This document shows positions 20,356-31,947 of a stretch of 64,000 nt of DNA, piece after piece. Below the pieces are notes generated by a model. It saw nothing but the letters and a program-made list of their open reading frames with translations, was not told the origin of the DNA and searched no databases. How positions within the stretch are numbered: position 1 is the stretch's first letter; each line of letters opens with the position of its first letter. Both the position numbers and the translations under genes were made by a program. Location: contig NZ_CP017181.1 in NCBI RefSeq assembly GCF_001729765.1, positions 1,116,001 through 1,180,000 of the forward strand, in the 5' to 3' direction. The DNA is from Enterobacter kobei. GTDB lineage: Bacteria; Pseudomonadota; Gammaproteobacteria; Enterobacterales; Enterobacteriaceae.

Positions 20356-22930
20356 GCAGAGACAGGGCGATGAAAAACCATCAGGGACGTTACTGCCCGG
20401 TTGCGCTGGCGCTGATGGCCGCGCTCTGGCCCCAGGCTGGCTGGAGCGAAAGCTACTTCAACCCGGCCTTCTTGTCTGACGATACTGCCAGCGTGGCGGA
20501 TTTGTCGCGTTTTGAACAAGGACACCAGCAGGCACCCGGCGTTTATCGCGTGGATATCTGGCGTAACGATGAGTTTATCGGCACTCAGGACGTGCGTTTT
20601 GAGCAGGCTGAGAATATGCCACCGGTGGCGGGCGGTCTGACCCCGTGCATTACGCGCGCGATGCTCGATCGCTTTGGCGTCAACGTTGCGGCGTTTCCCG
20701 AACTGGCTAACGTGCAGGGCGAAACCTGCGTTCCGTTGACCACGGCCATTCCCGGCAGCGAAACGGTATTTAACTTTGCCTCACAGCGTCTGAACGTCAG
20801 CCTGCCGCAGGTGGCGATGCAAAACAGTGCGCGCGGCTACATCCCGCCCGAACAGTGGGATGAAGGTATTCCCGCCGCCCTGGTGAACTACAGCTTCACG
20901 GGCAACCGGGGAAGCGAAGACGACAGCTACTATCTCAACCTGCAGAGCGGGCTGAACTATGGTGCCTGGCGTTTACGTAACAACGGCGCATGGCGTTACA
21001 CCCAGAATAACGGGCAGCGGCACAGTGAGTGGGAGAATATTGGCACCTGGGCGCAGCGCACCGTTATCCCGCTCAAAAGCGAACTGGTGCTGGGCGACAG
21101 CAATACCGGGAATGATGTTTTCGACAGCGTCGGTTTTCGCGGCGGACGACTTTACTCGTCCGACAGCATGTACCCGGACAGCCTGCAGGGCTACGCCCCA
21201 ACCGTGCGCGGTATTGCCAGGACGCCAGCCAAAGTCGTGGTGCGTCAAAACGGCTACGTTATCTATCAAAGCTACGTTCAGCCTGGTGCCTTTGCTATCA
21301 CCGATCTTAACCCGACCTCCTCAAGCGGTGACCTGGAGGTGACGGTGGAAGAGAAAGACGGCAGCCAGCAGCGCTACACCGTGCCGTATTCCACCGTCCC
21401 GCTGCTGCAGCGAGAAGGGCGCTGGAAATACGATCTCGTGGCGGGGGACTATCGCAGCGGTAACAGCGACCAGGATACGCCGTTCTTCACCCAGGGCACT
21501 CTGGTGACCGGTCTTGCCAACGGCTTTACCCTGTATGGCGGTACGCAGCTGGCGTCACGCTATACCGCGCTTGCCGTCGGGGCCGGGAAAAACCTCGGTG
21601 ACTGGGGCGCGGTATCGGTCGATATCACTCATGCCCGCAGCCAGCTCGCGGACGACAGCAAGCACGAAGGGCAGTCGCTGCGTTTTCTTTATGCCAAATC
21701 GCTCAACGGCTTCGGCACCAACTTCCAGCTGCTGGGCTACCGCTACTCCACCAAAGGGTTTTACACCCTGGACGATGTCGCCTGGCGCTCAATGGAGGGC
21801 TATCAGTATGCCGATAATCAGGACGGTAACGATGTGCCTGACGTACAGAGTTATCACAACCTGACGTGGAACAAAAAAGGCCGCTTTCAGCTCAACGTCT
21901 CTCAGTCACTGGGGGATTACGGCTCGGTCTATATTTCCGGGAGTGAGCAAACCTACTGGGGGACGGACGAAACGAACCTCTGGTATCAACTGGGTTACGC
22001 GGGGGCGTGAAGGGGATCAACTATTCCGTCTCGTGGTCGTGGAACAAATCCGTCGGTATCGACGGGACTGACCGGATCGCGTCGTTCAACGTCTCCGTGC
22101 CGTTTAGCTTGTTTACCCGTCATGGCTATCGCCGGGACAGCGCGATTGACCGCGCCTACGCCACGGCATCCGCCAGCCGAAACAGTGAGGGTGATACCAG
22201 CTGGCAAACCGGCGTCAGCGGCACGCTGCTGGAGGACCGCAACCTGAACTACAGCGTGACCCAGGGACACGCCAGCACCAACGGCTCAAGCGGAAGCGCC
22301 AGCGCCAACTGGCAGGCAACCTACGGCACGCTGGGGGGGGGCTACAACTATTCCCGCGATCAGCACGATTTCAACTGGCAGCTCTCCGGCGGGGTGGTCG
22401 GCCATGCTGATGGCGTGACCTTTAGCCAGCCGCTGGGCGACACCAACGTGCTGATCAAAGCCCCGGGGGCTTCAGGCGTCAGCGTGGAAAACCAGACCGG
22501 CGTGAAGACCGACTGGCGCGGCTATGCGGTGATGCCGTATGCCACCGTCTATCGCTATAACCGCGTGGCGCTGGATACCAATACCATGAGCAACAACACC
22601 GATATCGAAAATAACGTGAGCAGCGTGGTGCCGACCAAAGGCGCACTGGTGCGCGCCAGCTTTGACACCCGTATTGGCGTGCGTGCCCTGCTGACCGTCA
22701 CACGTGGTAACCAGCCCGTGCCGTTCGGCGCCGTGGTGCGTGAAACCCAGAGTGGCGTGACCAGCATGGTGGGGGATGACGGGCAAATTTACCTGAGTGG
22801 GCTGCCGATCGAAGGCGAACTGCTGATTCAGTGGGGGAACGGGGCACAGTCCCAGTGCCGTGCGCCTTACAGCTTGCCTGAAAAGAGCCTGCAACAGGCA
22901 ATCACACTTAAGGGGATCCGCTGTGATTAA
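20352..22930 (+). pseudogene. Fimbrial outer-membrane usher (FimD-like), frameshifted
   Basis: The usher coding sequence is read in two frames: 20352-22010 (552 codons, ending ...WYQLGYAGA) and about 22007-22930 (307 codons, starting [13 protein letters not shown]). Together they cover a full FimD-type protein of about 860 residues: N-terminal chaperone-binding domain, 24-strand barrel with plug, and C-terminal domains ending with a Cys pair region (CRAPYS...GIRCD). The junction is at a run of five G (22001-22005); one additional G would read A-G-G-V-K-G and restore the frame. Start is GTG 20352 or ATG 20370 (MKNHQGRY), the latter giving a better signal peptide. It could be a true mutation, slipped-strand variation or a sequencing error. 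Confidence 0.88.
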
Positions 22931-23930
22931 AATCCACATTTTTGCTTTATCACTTCTGGCTTTACTGCCCGCGTCACACGCACTGGCGACCGTGTGCGTC
23001 AACGAAAATGGCGTGCCGACAGAGGTGTACTACGACCTGACGGATAAATTCAACAGCTCGAATAACCAGGTGGGTCAGATTGTGACCCTCAGCGAAAAAT
23101 CGCAATGGGTGGGGGTGAATGCCGTCTGCCCGAAGGGCACGACCGGCAATACCACCAGACGCAGCTACGTCACGGATTACCCGATCACCGGGACCAGCGA
23201 TCGCTACCAGTATCTGAAGCTTAACGACTATCTGGATGGGGCCATGAAAATCACGGACAGCTATGCTGGCGAGTTTTACCCCCCGCAAAACTATATCCAG
23301 ATGGGGAGCCATCCGAACGTCTCAAAAAACAAACCGTTTGGCGTTAAGGATTCCAACCTGGTTTTCCGTCTTAAGGTGACCCGGCGTTTTATCAACATGG
23401 TGGTGATCCCGCGTGCCACGATGTTCCGTGTTTACGTGACTACGACCGCCTCTGACCCGTTAACCACGCCGGTCTATACCATCAGCTACAGCGGAACCAT
23501 TCAGGTACCGCAAAGCTGCGCAATCAATGCCGGTAATGTGGTTGAGTTTGATTTCGGGGACATTGGCGCCTCCTTGTTCAGCAAAGCGGGCGCGGGTAAC
23601 AAGCCGGAAGGGGTTTCATCGCAGAGTAAAACCATCGCGATTAAATGCACCAACGTAGAGGCGAATGCCATGCTGACGATGCGCGTTGAGGCTGAAAAGG
23701 TCTCCAGTAACGCACTGGTATCGGATAACCCGGATGTGGGGTTCATCATTGCCAACGAGAGTGGTACGCCGTTAACGCCTAACAACCTGACGAGCAAAAT
23801 TCCGTTCCGTCTGGACGACAGCGCGCAGGCGCAGGTGGGGATCCGGGTCTGGCCAGTGAGCGTGACGGGCAATAAGCCCGCGGAAGGGCGCTTTACCTCG
23901 CGCGGGTATTTGCGTGTGGATTACGACTAA
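22923..23930 (+). CDS. FimH/SfmH-like tip adhesin
   Basis: A 335-residue two-domain fimbrial adhesin. Signal peptide residues 1 to about 23 (HALA|TVC), then a lectin-like N-terminal domain with a cysteine pair (TVCVNENG and AVCPKG), and from about residue 190 a pilin domain ([16 protein letters not shown]...CTNVEA) ending in LRVDYD. It is closer in layout to SfmH than to E. coli FimH. GTG 22923 overlaps the usher end by 8 bases, so translation is coupled; the longer upstream frame is inside the usher. The receptor is unknown. Confidence 0.88.
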   Translation: MIKIHIFALSLLALLPASHALATVCVNENGVPTEVYYDLTDKFNSSNNQVGQIVTLSEKSQWVGVNAVCPKGTTGNTTRRSYVTDYPITGTSDRYQYLKLNDYLDGAMKITDSYAGEFYPPQNYIQMGSHPNVSKNKPFGVKDSNLVFRLKVTRRFINMVVIPRATMFRVYVTTTASDPLTTPVYTISYSGTIQVPQSCAINAGNVVEFDFGDIGASLFSKAGAGNKPEGVSSQSKTIAIKCTNVEANAMLTMRVEAEKVSSNALVSDNPDVGFIIANESGTPLTPNNLTSKIPFRLDDSAQAQVGIRVWPVSVTGNKPAEGRFTSRGYLRVDYD

Positions 23931-23939
23931 GGAGCCGAT

Positions 23940-24461
23940 ATGCGAAACGGGATCCGTTTTATCACCGTAGCGCTCTTTGCGCTTTGCACACAGGCTCAGG
24001 CGGAAACCGCGTTGGGCGAAATTAACATTCAGCTCTACGGCAATATCGTCGATTTTACCTGCGTGGCCGAGGGGAACGACAGTGACAAAACCGTCACGCT
24101 GGGCACCTGGCCCACGAAGCAGCTCAGCACTACCGGGAGCCGCACGCAGCCCATGCCTTTTACGCTGAAACTGACCGGCTGTCCGCCAGGGGCCGCGTCC
24201 ATTACGTTTTCCGGTAAAGCTGACGGGAGCAACAACGGGTTGCTGGCACTGAACGACGCCAGCACGGCAAGCCGCGTCGCCGTCGAGATCAGGGATGCGG
24301 ATAAATCGCGTCTGGATCTCCAGCAGGCCAGCCAGCCGGTCACGGTCGATGCGCAGGGGAATGCGACACTGTCATTTTATGCCAATTATATTGCTACTGC
24401 CGATAACCCTCAGCCCGGAAAGGCTGATGCTGATGCGACCTTCATGATTAATTATAATTAG
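23940..24461 (+). CDS. FimF-like minor fimbrial subunit
   Basis: A 173-residue pilin with signal peptide (residues 1 to about 21, ending AQA|ET), cysteines in DFTCVAEG and TGCPPG, and the C-terminal ADADATFMINYN. It probably forms part of the tip fibrillum that joins the adhesin to the rod. It is the last gene of the operon, 9 bases after the adhesin, and is followed by a strong bidirectional hairpin. Confidence 0.88.
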   Translation: MRNGIRFITVALFALCTQAQAETALGEINIQLYGNIVDFTCVAEGNDSDKTVTLGTWPTKQLSTTGSRTQPMPFTLKLTGCPPGAASITFSGKADGSNNGLLALNDASTASRVAVEIRDADKSRLDLQQASQPVTVDAQGNATLSFYANYIATADNPQPGKADADATFMINYN

Positions 24462-24470
24462 CACTGACCG

Positions 24471-24504
24471 CACTCCCTGCAGCTCAGATAAACTGCAGGG
24501 AGTG
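24471..24504. terminator. Bidirectional hairpin between fimbrial operon and fimZ
   Basis: A 12-bp perfect stem (CACTCCCTGCAG / CTGCAGGGAGTG) with a 10-base loop lies between the converging ends of the minor pilin gene and fimZ. Confidence 0.85.
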
Positions 24505-24512
24505 AATTCAGG

Positions 24513-25145
24513 TTATAGCAGTTCGTGTGCTTTAGCGTAATCAATTAATTCCACGATGCTTTGCACCCCCAGCTTGGAATAAATATTGGATTTGTGCGCG
24601 CTAATGGTCTTGTTGCTTAATAGCAATTGCTCCGCAATTTCCTTATTGGACAGCCCATTCGCCAGATAACGTAATACCGTAACCTCGCGATTCGATAACG
24701 GCATATCTGCCAGCTCTCCCTTTCCCGACCCCATATGATTTATAAAATTCAGCGTCTCCGACGGGAAAAAAGAATAGCCCATCAGGATCATCTCTACGGC
24801 GTTGTAGATCTCACCCAAATCTTTTCGTTTACTGACAAAGCCGTTGGCCCCGGCGCGAATGGCACGTCCGGCGTAAAACAGTTCTGATTTAGATGATAAG
24901 AAAAGAACCTTAATCTCTTTATTTAAGTTTTTGATTCTCTTAAGTAAAGCAAAGGCATCTGTGCCCGTAAGTTCAATGTCAAGGATCACCAAATCGATAG
25001 GGTGATTGCGGATGCAGTCAAGAACTTCATGGCTATCGCCAGACTTAAGCTTGACGATGATATTCTTATTTTTCTGTAGCAGGACTTCTATCGACATTCT
25101 GACGATAGGATGTTCGTCCATAATGATAACGGATGCCGGTTTCAT
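24513..25145 (-). CDS. fimZ: FimZ, LuxR-type response regulator of fimbriae
   Basis: A 210-residue NarL/FixJ-type response regulator, same length and close sequence to E. coli/Salmonella FimZ. The receiver domain (1-120) has the phospho-acceptor Asp56 (LVILDIELTG) and the conserved LFLSSKSE lysine; the LuxR HTH (about 145-205) reads LSNREVTVLRYLANGLSNKEIAEQLLLSNKTISAHK. In Salmonella FimZ activates the fim promoter and lowers motility; the same role is likely here. It converges with the fimbrial operon. Confidence 0.94.
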   Translation of the reverse strand: MKPASVIIMDEHPIVRMSIEVLLQKNKNIIVKLKSGDSHEVLDCIRNHPIDLVILDIELTGTDAFALLKRIKNLNKEIKVLFLSSKSELFYAGRAIRAGANGFVSKRKDLGEIYNAVEMILMGYSFFPSETLNFINHMGSGKGELADMPLSNREVTVLRYLANGLSNKEIAEQLLLSNKTISAHKSNIYSKLGVQSIVELIDYAKAHELL

Positions 25146-25957
25146 TTTTAATGCCTCAGATTGTTAAAAGCGTTATGTAGAGTTTTGTAAAACTCTCGAA
25201 ATGCCGGAAGGATATAATGAGCAGATCCCTATACCGTAGTATTTCCCTGGAAAGAGCGAAAGCATCCCTGTTTACGTAATGAAAAGAACCCTGCCTCAGC
25301 GCGGTCGTCTCATTTGGCTGGTGTTGGCAAAAAGGTTTTTCTTATTCAATTTTGATACGCATCTTATTATACAGGGTAAGTTTTTTCCGAAAACCCTGTA
25401 AATTACGTTCCGCTTATTGGTTTGTATTATCTTCTGGATCTGAATGGCCTCCTTTTTAAATATAGCGGAATTATCCTGGTATCCCATTTACCGCATCTTT
25501 TCATCTTTATGTAATAACAAAAAATAACAGATGTCTCTTTATGTTGCAAAAATGTTAATGAAATGGCGTCTCGATTTCAGGCAGGATCTTGAGAAGAGGA
25601 GGCGAAAAAGTGCCCTCTCAGGGCCTCAGACCTTCATCTGAAAGTCCTTAAGCGATATCAACGTCGCTCCATCATCGTACAGGAGAACGTGCTGCCAGCT
25701 TCGCTTCCCGCTCCTGGTGAGTAAAGGGAAGCTGCTTGTTTTTACATCATTATCATCTCGTTAACGCCTTCTGCATTCACTTAACGGATGGAGGAAAGTG
25801 CTGCAGTTGATTCAATCTGTGACATTTCACATGGTTCAAGGCCATAAATTAGGAATAGTTATAAAATCGACTTTATTGTTAATATTTAACATTAAATTAA
25901 CATAATGGGTAAGTAAATTCTTAAAGCGCTTTAGGAAATAAGGGGTTAGGACGTGAG
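25146..25957. other. Long non-coding interval between fimZ and the FimY-like gene
   Basis: About 810 AT-rich bases with no convincing gene on either strand; the longest frame (63 codons on the minus strand at 25296-25487) has no family features. Visible structure: an inverted repeat ACAGGGT-N15-ACCCTGT at 25371-25399 with a T run in the spacer, and a very AT-rich tract at 25840-25930, likely the fimZ promoter/H-NS-silenced region. In Salmonella the fimZ-fimY interval is also long and holds separate promoters for each gene. Confidence 0.55.
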
Positions 25958-26674
25958 TTAAAACGAGCAGTCTGAGAGGTTATTAAGAAGGTGTAACAAT
26001 TCCTGGCGATGGCTCAGCCCGAGCTTCATCAGGATGCAGCTGAGGCGATAGATAATGCGGCTATAGGGACGATTCTGCAGAAGGGCAATCTGTCGTAACG
26101 TCTTGCCACGGGCAAGCTCCTGCAAAATGGGCCATTCGTTGCGCGAGAACCAGTCTCTATCGGAGCCCTGTAGGGGGCGGGGTTCCATCAGGCTGTGCTG
26201 AAGCCCTGCTGCGTTCATCTGACGTTCGAGCACATGAAAAGGACCTGCCGCTTTGCAGAAGAGACGTGCGTCATAATTATCAGCCCGGATCAGCAGCCAC
26301 GGCGTCAGGAAGGGGGGATACAGGCTATGTCTTCTTAACTGATCCAGCTGATCAATCAGCCCCGTGGAACGGCTTTCAATATCCACTACCAGACGGGCCG
26401 AGGGCCATTGGCTCTGCGCACCCAGCGCATCGTCCAGCGAAGTGAAGTCGCAACAGCTGCTTAGCGGAAACTGCCCATTGAGAAAACCGGAGCGCAAAAA
26501 ATTGTCCTCCGTTACCAGGATGATAAACGGGGCATCGGTTTTTCGGGGCTGGTTGATGGACTGGCTCAAAAACTCGAGTCGGTCGAAAAAGGGGGGGGCA
26601 AAAGGTGAGTGCGTAAATCCCAGTGCATCACTTCCTGTACGCCGCCGCCGGTAACGGCGCACTGTCATTCGCAT
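25958..26674 (-). CDS. FimY-like LuxR-type fimbrial regulator
   Basis: A 238-residue protein whose position (after fimZ, before an EAL gene and argU), size and basic N-terminus (MRMTVRRYRRRRTG) fit Salmonella FimY (about 240 residues). The C-terminal 60 residues resemble a LuxR-type helix-turn-helix (ILQELARGKTLRQIALLQNRPYSRIIYRLSCILMKLGLSHRQELL); the N-terminal part has no receiver Asp pocket I can recognise. FimY acts with FimZ to activate fim transcription. A strong ribosome site (GGAGGGAGGCC) precedes ATG 26674. The early arginine codons are CGA/CGG types and contain no AGA. FimW would be the other possible name. Confidence 0.7.
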   Translation of the reverse strand: MRMTVRRYRRRRTGSDALGFTHSPFAPPFFDRLEFLSQSINQPRKTDAPFIILVTEDNFLRSGFLNGQFPLSSCCDFTSLDDALGAQSQWPSARLVVDIESRSTGLIDQLDQLRRHSLYPPFLTPWLLIRADNYDARLFCKAAGPFHVLERQMNAAGLQHSLMEPRPLQGSDRDWFSRNEWPILQELARGKTLRQIALLQNRPYSRIIYRLSCILMKLGLSHRQELLHLLNNLSDCSF

Positions 26675-26698
26675 GGCCTCCCTCCTGGAAATGGCGTG

Positions 26699-27397
26699 TT
26701 AATCCTCCGGCCATGTCCAGGACGGCCAGTAATATCCCTGGCCGAGATCGGCACCTGCCTGCAGTGCCCAGATACGATCGCGTTCAGTCTCAATACCTTC
26801 GATGAGTACGCTTCCGGCCAGCTGAAAGCAAAGTGAAACCAGTTTCCTCAGTGCAGGTGTGGCGCGTAAACGCCAGAATGCGTTCTTATCGATTTTGATG
26901 CCGTTCAACGGTAATCGACAAAATAAAAACGGCTGAATGATAGTTTCGTCGATATCATCCAGCCAGATAGTGTGTCCCCGTTCCTGAAGTTGCCGCAGGT
27001 TGTTAACGACGCTCTGCTTCTGTGCGGCGGAGAACGCCAGAAAGAGAGGGAGGTCGACAATCTCAATATTCAGCGGCGCGGTTTTCATATTGATGAGCCG
27101 CGCAAAAGGCGCAGGTGCTGTCAACACGGTTATCGGCAGATTAATAAAAAGATTATTGCCATGCGGGGTATTTTTTAATGCGGCCAGCTGCGCTTCAAGC
27201 AGCGTCAAAGAGGCGTCTGCCGACTGATGGCGGAAGAAGTCCTCGCTATGCTCGGTGTCGGACAAGACGCTCAGGACCTCCACGCCGACCCGGCGCCGGG
27301 CGTTGAGGGCGACGATAGGCTCCAGTTTGATGCCGACGATGTCCTGAGAAATAGACTGTAATCGGGGGGGCGTATCGAACGGGTTTTGCGCTGTCAC
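26699..27397 (-). CDS. EAL-domain protein of the fimbrial regulatory cluster
   Basis: A 232-residue stand-alone EAL domain. Catalytic positions are largely kept: Glu40 in EVL, Asn86 (FINLP), Glu112 (IEIVD), Asp147-Asp148, Lys168 (GIKID), Glu200/Glu203 (IEGIET) and Gln220 (GQGYYW). Loop 6, normally DDFGTG, is DDIDET, which often goes with loss of cyclic-di-GMP hydrolysis or altered regulation. The equivalent Salmonella fim cluster gene (STM0551) is an EAL protein reported to affect type 1 fimbriae. It lies 24 bases upstream of the FimY-like gene and is probably cotranscribed with it. Confidence 0.85.
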   Translation of the reverse strand: MTAQNPFDTPPRLQSISQDIVGIKLEPIVALNARRRVGVEVLSVLSDTEHSEDFFRHQSADASLTLLEAQLAALKNTPHGNNLFINLPITVLTAPAPFARLINMKTAPLNIEIVDLPLFLAFSAAQKQSVVNNLRQLQERGHTIWLDDIDETIIQPFLFCRLPLNGIKIDKNAFWRLRATPALRKLVSLCFQLAGSVLIEGIETERDRIWALQAGADLGQGYYWPSWTWPED

Positions 27398-27608
27398 TCC
27401 ATTGTCCTGTTGTCTGTCAGCCTCCAGGCGGCCGGGATACCTCGCTCTAGTGTGACGAGCTGACGTTCAGGAAAACAGCAGGCGTTACTTAAATGCAACT
27501 AAGCCTTTTCGCAGCGCTAAATTTTAAAGTGAAACAGCGAGAAATGTTGAGAAAATAGCCGTATTTACAATCGGCTAGCGGTAATTGCCTCTGAAAGCGG
27601 AAAAGGCA

Positions 27609-27636
27609 TTGACTCACCTGCCATTGACCGTATAAT
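27609..27636 (+). promoter_or_regulatory. Promoter of argU tRNA gene
   Basis: TTGACT (27609-27614) and TATAAT (27631-27636) are 16 bases apart, followed by a GC-rich discriminator (CGCG) and the tRNA 40 bases downstream. This is a near-consensus sigma-70 stable-RNA promoter. Confidence 0.85.
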
Positions 27637-27675
27637 TCTTCGCGTTTCACCGCCGCGAAGTTCACTCTTCTCAGT

Positions 27676-27752
27676 GCGCCCTTAGCTCAGTTGGATAGAG
27701 CAACGGCCTTCTAAGCCGTAGGTCGTAGGTTCGAATCCTACAGGGCGTGCCA
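27676..27752 (+). tRNA. argU: tRNA-Arg (anticodon TCT), argU
   Basis: A 77-base tRNA with encoded CCA. The anticodon arm CGGCCTTCTAAGCCG gives loop CTTCTAA with anticodon TCT, reading AGA codons; the T arm holds GTTCGAATC. The acceptor stem GCGCCCT pairs with AGGGCGT, leaving a G-U pair at position 1-72. In Salmonella the same gene (fimU) adjoins the fim cluster; in E. coli K-12 prophage DLP12 is integrated in it. Here its 3' end is repeated at 35185-35228. Confidence 0.97.
27733..27752 (+). repeat. attL core: 3' end of argU
   Basis: The 20 bases GAATCCTACAGGGCGTGCCA at the tRNA 3' end recur exactly at 35209-35228, marking the left border of an integrated element of about 7.5 kb. Confidence 0.88.
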
Positions 27753-27767
27753 TTCGATATTAGTAAG

Positions 27768-28117
27768 CTAAGCCAGTTTCGAGCCAGCCTGATTTTCTCC
27801 TTGTGTCGTATTTGTGTCATGGTCGCTAAAATTGGCAGCTATTTTCCGTGCATGTTCGCATAAATGGTTAGGTGCAAGGTGGGCATTTCGAGGGACCATT
27901 TCGATCGACCCCCAGCCCCCCATTTCCTGAAAAAGGACAGCGGCACGCTGGGCTGAATTAACCCGCTCGCCCAGGTATGCCGCAGATCGTGAAATCGCAA
28001 GTCCTCAATGCCCGCTTTATCCAGCCAATGCGCTAGGCGCTATTGTCGTCCACTGGCATTTTGCGTATTACCGGAGTCAAATTTTTAATGCCGCGTTGAT
28101 AGCTTGGGGTGAACTAA
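27768..28117 (-). pseudogene. Phage tyrosine integrase, 3' remnant
   Basis: Minus-strand translation gives a decayed lambda-type integrase C-terminus: [20 protein letters not shown] (the conserved HxLRH box) followed by VPLSFF, then, after frameshifts, a YAxL-like Tyr region and [10 protein letters not shown] to a stop at 27768. A TAG replaces an expected Trp just upstream of the HDLRHTWAS block. The gene abuts the tRNA attachment site as expected for an argU-integrating phage, and its 5' part is cut off by the IS5-type insertion at 28118. It cannot make an active recombinase. Confidence 0.85.
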
Positions 28118-29313
<1,196 letters not shown>

Positions 29314-29348
29314 CTAATACCTACCTTGAGCTTGGTAATGACTCCAAC

Positions 29349-29852
29349 TTACTGATAGTGTTTTATGTTCAGATAATGCCCGATGACCTTGTCATGCAGC
29401 TCCACCGATTTTGAGAACGACAGTGACTTCCGTCCCAGCCTTGCCAGATGTTGTCTCAGATTCAGGTTATGCCGCTCAATTCGCTGAGTGTAACGCTTGC
29501 TGATTACGTGCAGCTTTCCCTTCAGGCGGGATTCATACAGCGGCCAGCCATCCGTCATCCATACCACGACCTCAAAGGCCGACAGCAGGCTCAGAAGACG
29601 CTCCAGTGTGGCCAGAGTGCGTTCACCGAAGACGTGCGCCACAACCGTCCTCCGTATCCTGTCATACGCGTAAAACAGCCAGCGCTGACGTGATTTAGCA
29701 CCGACGTAGCCCCACTGTTCGTCCATTTCAGCGCAGACAATCACATCACTGCCCGGCTGTATGCGCGAGGTTACCGACTGCGGCCTGAGTTTTTTAAGTG
29801 ACGTAAAATCGTGTTGAGGCCAACGCCCATAATGCGGGCGGTTGCCCGGCAT
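29349..29852 (-). CDS. insB: IS1 InsB transposase part
   Basis: A 167-residue catalytic part of the IS1 transposase ([11 protein letters not shown] start, [43 protein letters not shown]). It is normally made as the InsAB' fusion by a -1 ribosomal frameshift from insA. Full length with no visible break. Confidence 0.95.
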   Translation of the reverse strand: MPGNRPHYGRWPQHDFTSLKKLRPQSVTSRIQPGSDVIVCAEMDEQWGYVGAKSRQRWLFYAYDRIRRTVVAHVFGERTLATLERLLSLLSAFEVVVWMTDGWPLYESRLKGKLHVISKRYTQRIERHNLNLRQHLARLGRKSLSFSKSVELHDKVIGHYLNIKHYQ

Positions 29853-30046
29853 CCAACACCATTCATGGCCATATCAATGATTTTCTGGTGTGTACCGGGC
29901 TGAGAGGCGGTGTAAGTGAACTGTAGCTGCCATGTTTTACGGCAGTGAGAGCAGAGATAGCGCTGATGTCCGGCAGTACTTTTACCGTTACGCACCACGC
30001 CTTCAGTAGCTGAGCAGGAGGGACAACTGATGGAGATGGAAGCCAC
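29771..30046 (-). CDS. insA: IS1 InsA
   Basis: A 91-residue protein with the zinc-finger [17 protein letters not shown]...CSHCRKTW and the helix-turn-helix [23 protein letters not shown]. InsA binds the IS1 ends and represses transcription; the frameshifted product is the transposase. It overlaps insB. Confidence 0.95.
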   Translation of the reverse strand: MASISISCPSCSATEGVVRNGKSTAGHQRYLCSHCRKTWQLQFTYTASQPGTHQKIIDMAMNGVGCRATARIMGVGLNTILRHLKNSGRSR

Positions 30047-30101
30047 GGGAGCACCTCAAAAACACCATCGTACACTAAATCAGTAAGTTGGCACCATTAC
30101 C

Positions 30102-30155
30102 CGAAAACAAATGTGAATAGCATCCATTCAAAATGAGTTTTTTTTTCCTAAGCAT
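30102..30155 (-). pseudogene. 5' stub of a third gtr-operon gene, cut by IS1
   Basis: Just downstream of gtrB an ATG at 30155 opens a frame MLRKKKLILNGCYSHLFS that runs straight into the IS1 end. In P22/Shigella phage gtr operons a type-specific glucosyltransferase (gtrC/gtr type) follows gtrB at this place. Only 18 codons remain, so the assignment is by position only. Confidence 0.45.
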
Positions 30156-30161
30156 GACTAA

Positions 30162-30751
30162 TCATTTATCGTCCTTCCGATTATCCTTAAGTTCGTTTTT
30201 GATGATGTAACGAGGTCTTCCCTTAACTTCAACATATATCCTGCCGATATACTCGCCAAGTACGCCTATACCTATCAACTGAATTCCGCCCAGGAAAAGT
30301 ATTGAAACCAGCATTGATGGATAGCCGCGAACCGGATTGCCGAATGCTAACGTGTCGACGATCATACATGCGCCATAGATGAAGGCCATACCAGCAACGA
30401 ATAAACCAATGTAAGTCCACATGCGCAGAGGGAAAGTTGAGAAACTGGTTATACCCTCCAATGCAAGATTCCACAGCTTCCAACCATTGAACTTAGAATC
30501 CCCAGCAACACGTTCAGCACGAGCATATTCAACAACATCAGTGCGGCCGCCAACCCAGCTCAAAATGCCTTTCATGAAAAGATTGCGTTCTTGCATTTGC
30601 TTAATGTTTTCAACTACATCTCGAGACATCAGACGGTAGTCGCCAACGTTTTCCTCGATCTGCGGATTGCTTATTTTGTTGTGCAGTTTATAGAACCATT
30701 CAGCAGTCTTGCGCTTGAGTCGTCCATCCGCAGAGCGGTCTGTTCTCTTAG
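30162..30751 (-). pseudogene. gtrB: gtrB, 3' part (bactoprenol glucosyltransferase) after IS insertion
   Basis: This is the C-terminal two thirds of GtrB: the end of the GT2 domain ([24 protein letters not shown]) and the two C-terminal membrane helices ([53 protein letters not shown]). Removing the IS5-type element and one TTAG copy joins it in frame to the part at 31948-32303, giving 313 codons. GtrB makes undecaprenyl-phosphate-glucose for O-antigen glucosylation; as split here it should be non-functional. Confidence 0.93.

Positions 30752-31947
<1,196 letters not shown>

Larger units (their letters stand above)
29334..30101 (-). mobile_element. IS1 (768 bp)
   Basis: The ends GGTAATGACTCCAACTTACTGAT and its inverted partner ATCAGTAAGTTGGCACCATTACC bound exactly 768 bp, the IS1 length, with insA and insB. 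The nine bases on each side (CTTGAGCTT left, CGAAAACAA right) do not match, so there is no target duplication; it probably took part in a deletion after insertion. It sits where the third gtr gene should be. Confidence 0.95.

Noticed and set aside
25296..25487. 63-codon minus-strand frame between fimZ and the FimY-like gene
   Set aside because: No ribosome site, no family features, low-complexity Lys/Asn composition expected of AT-rich non-coding DNA.
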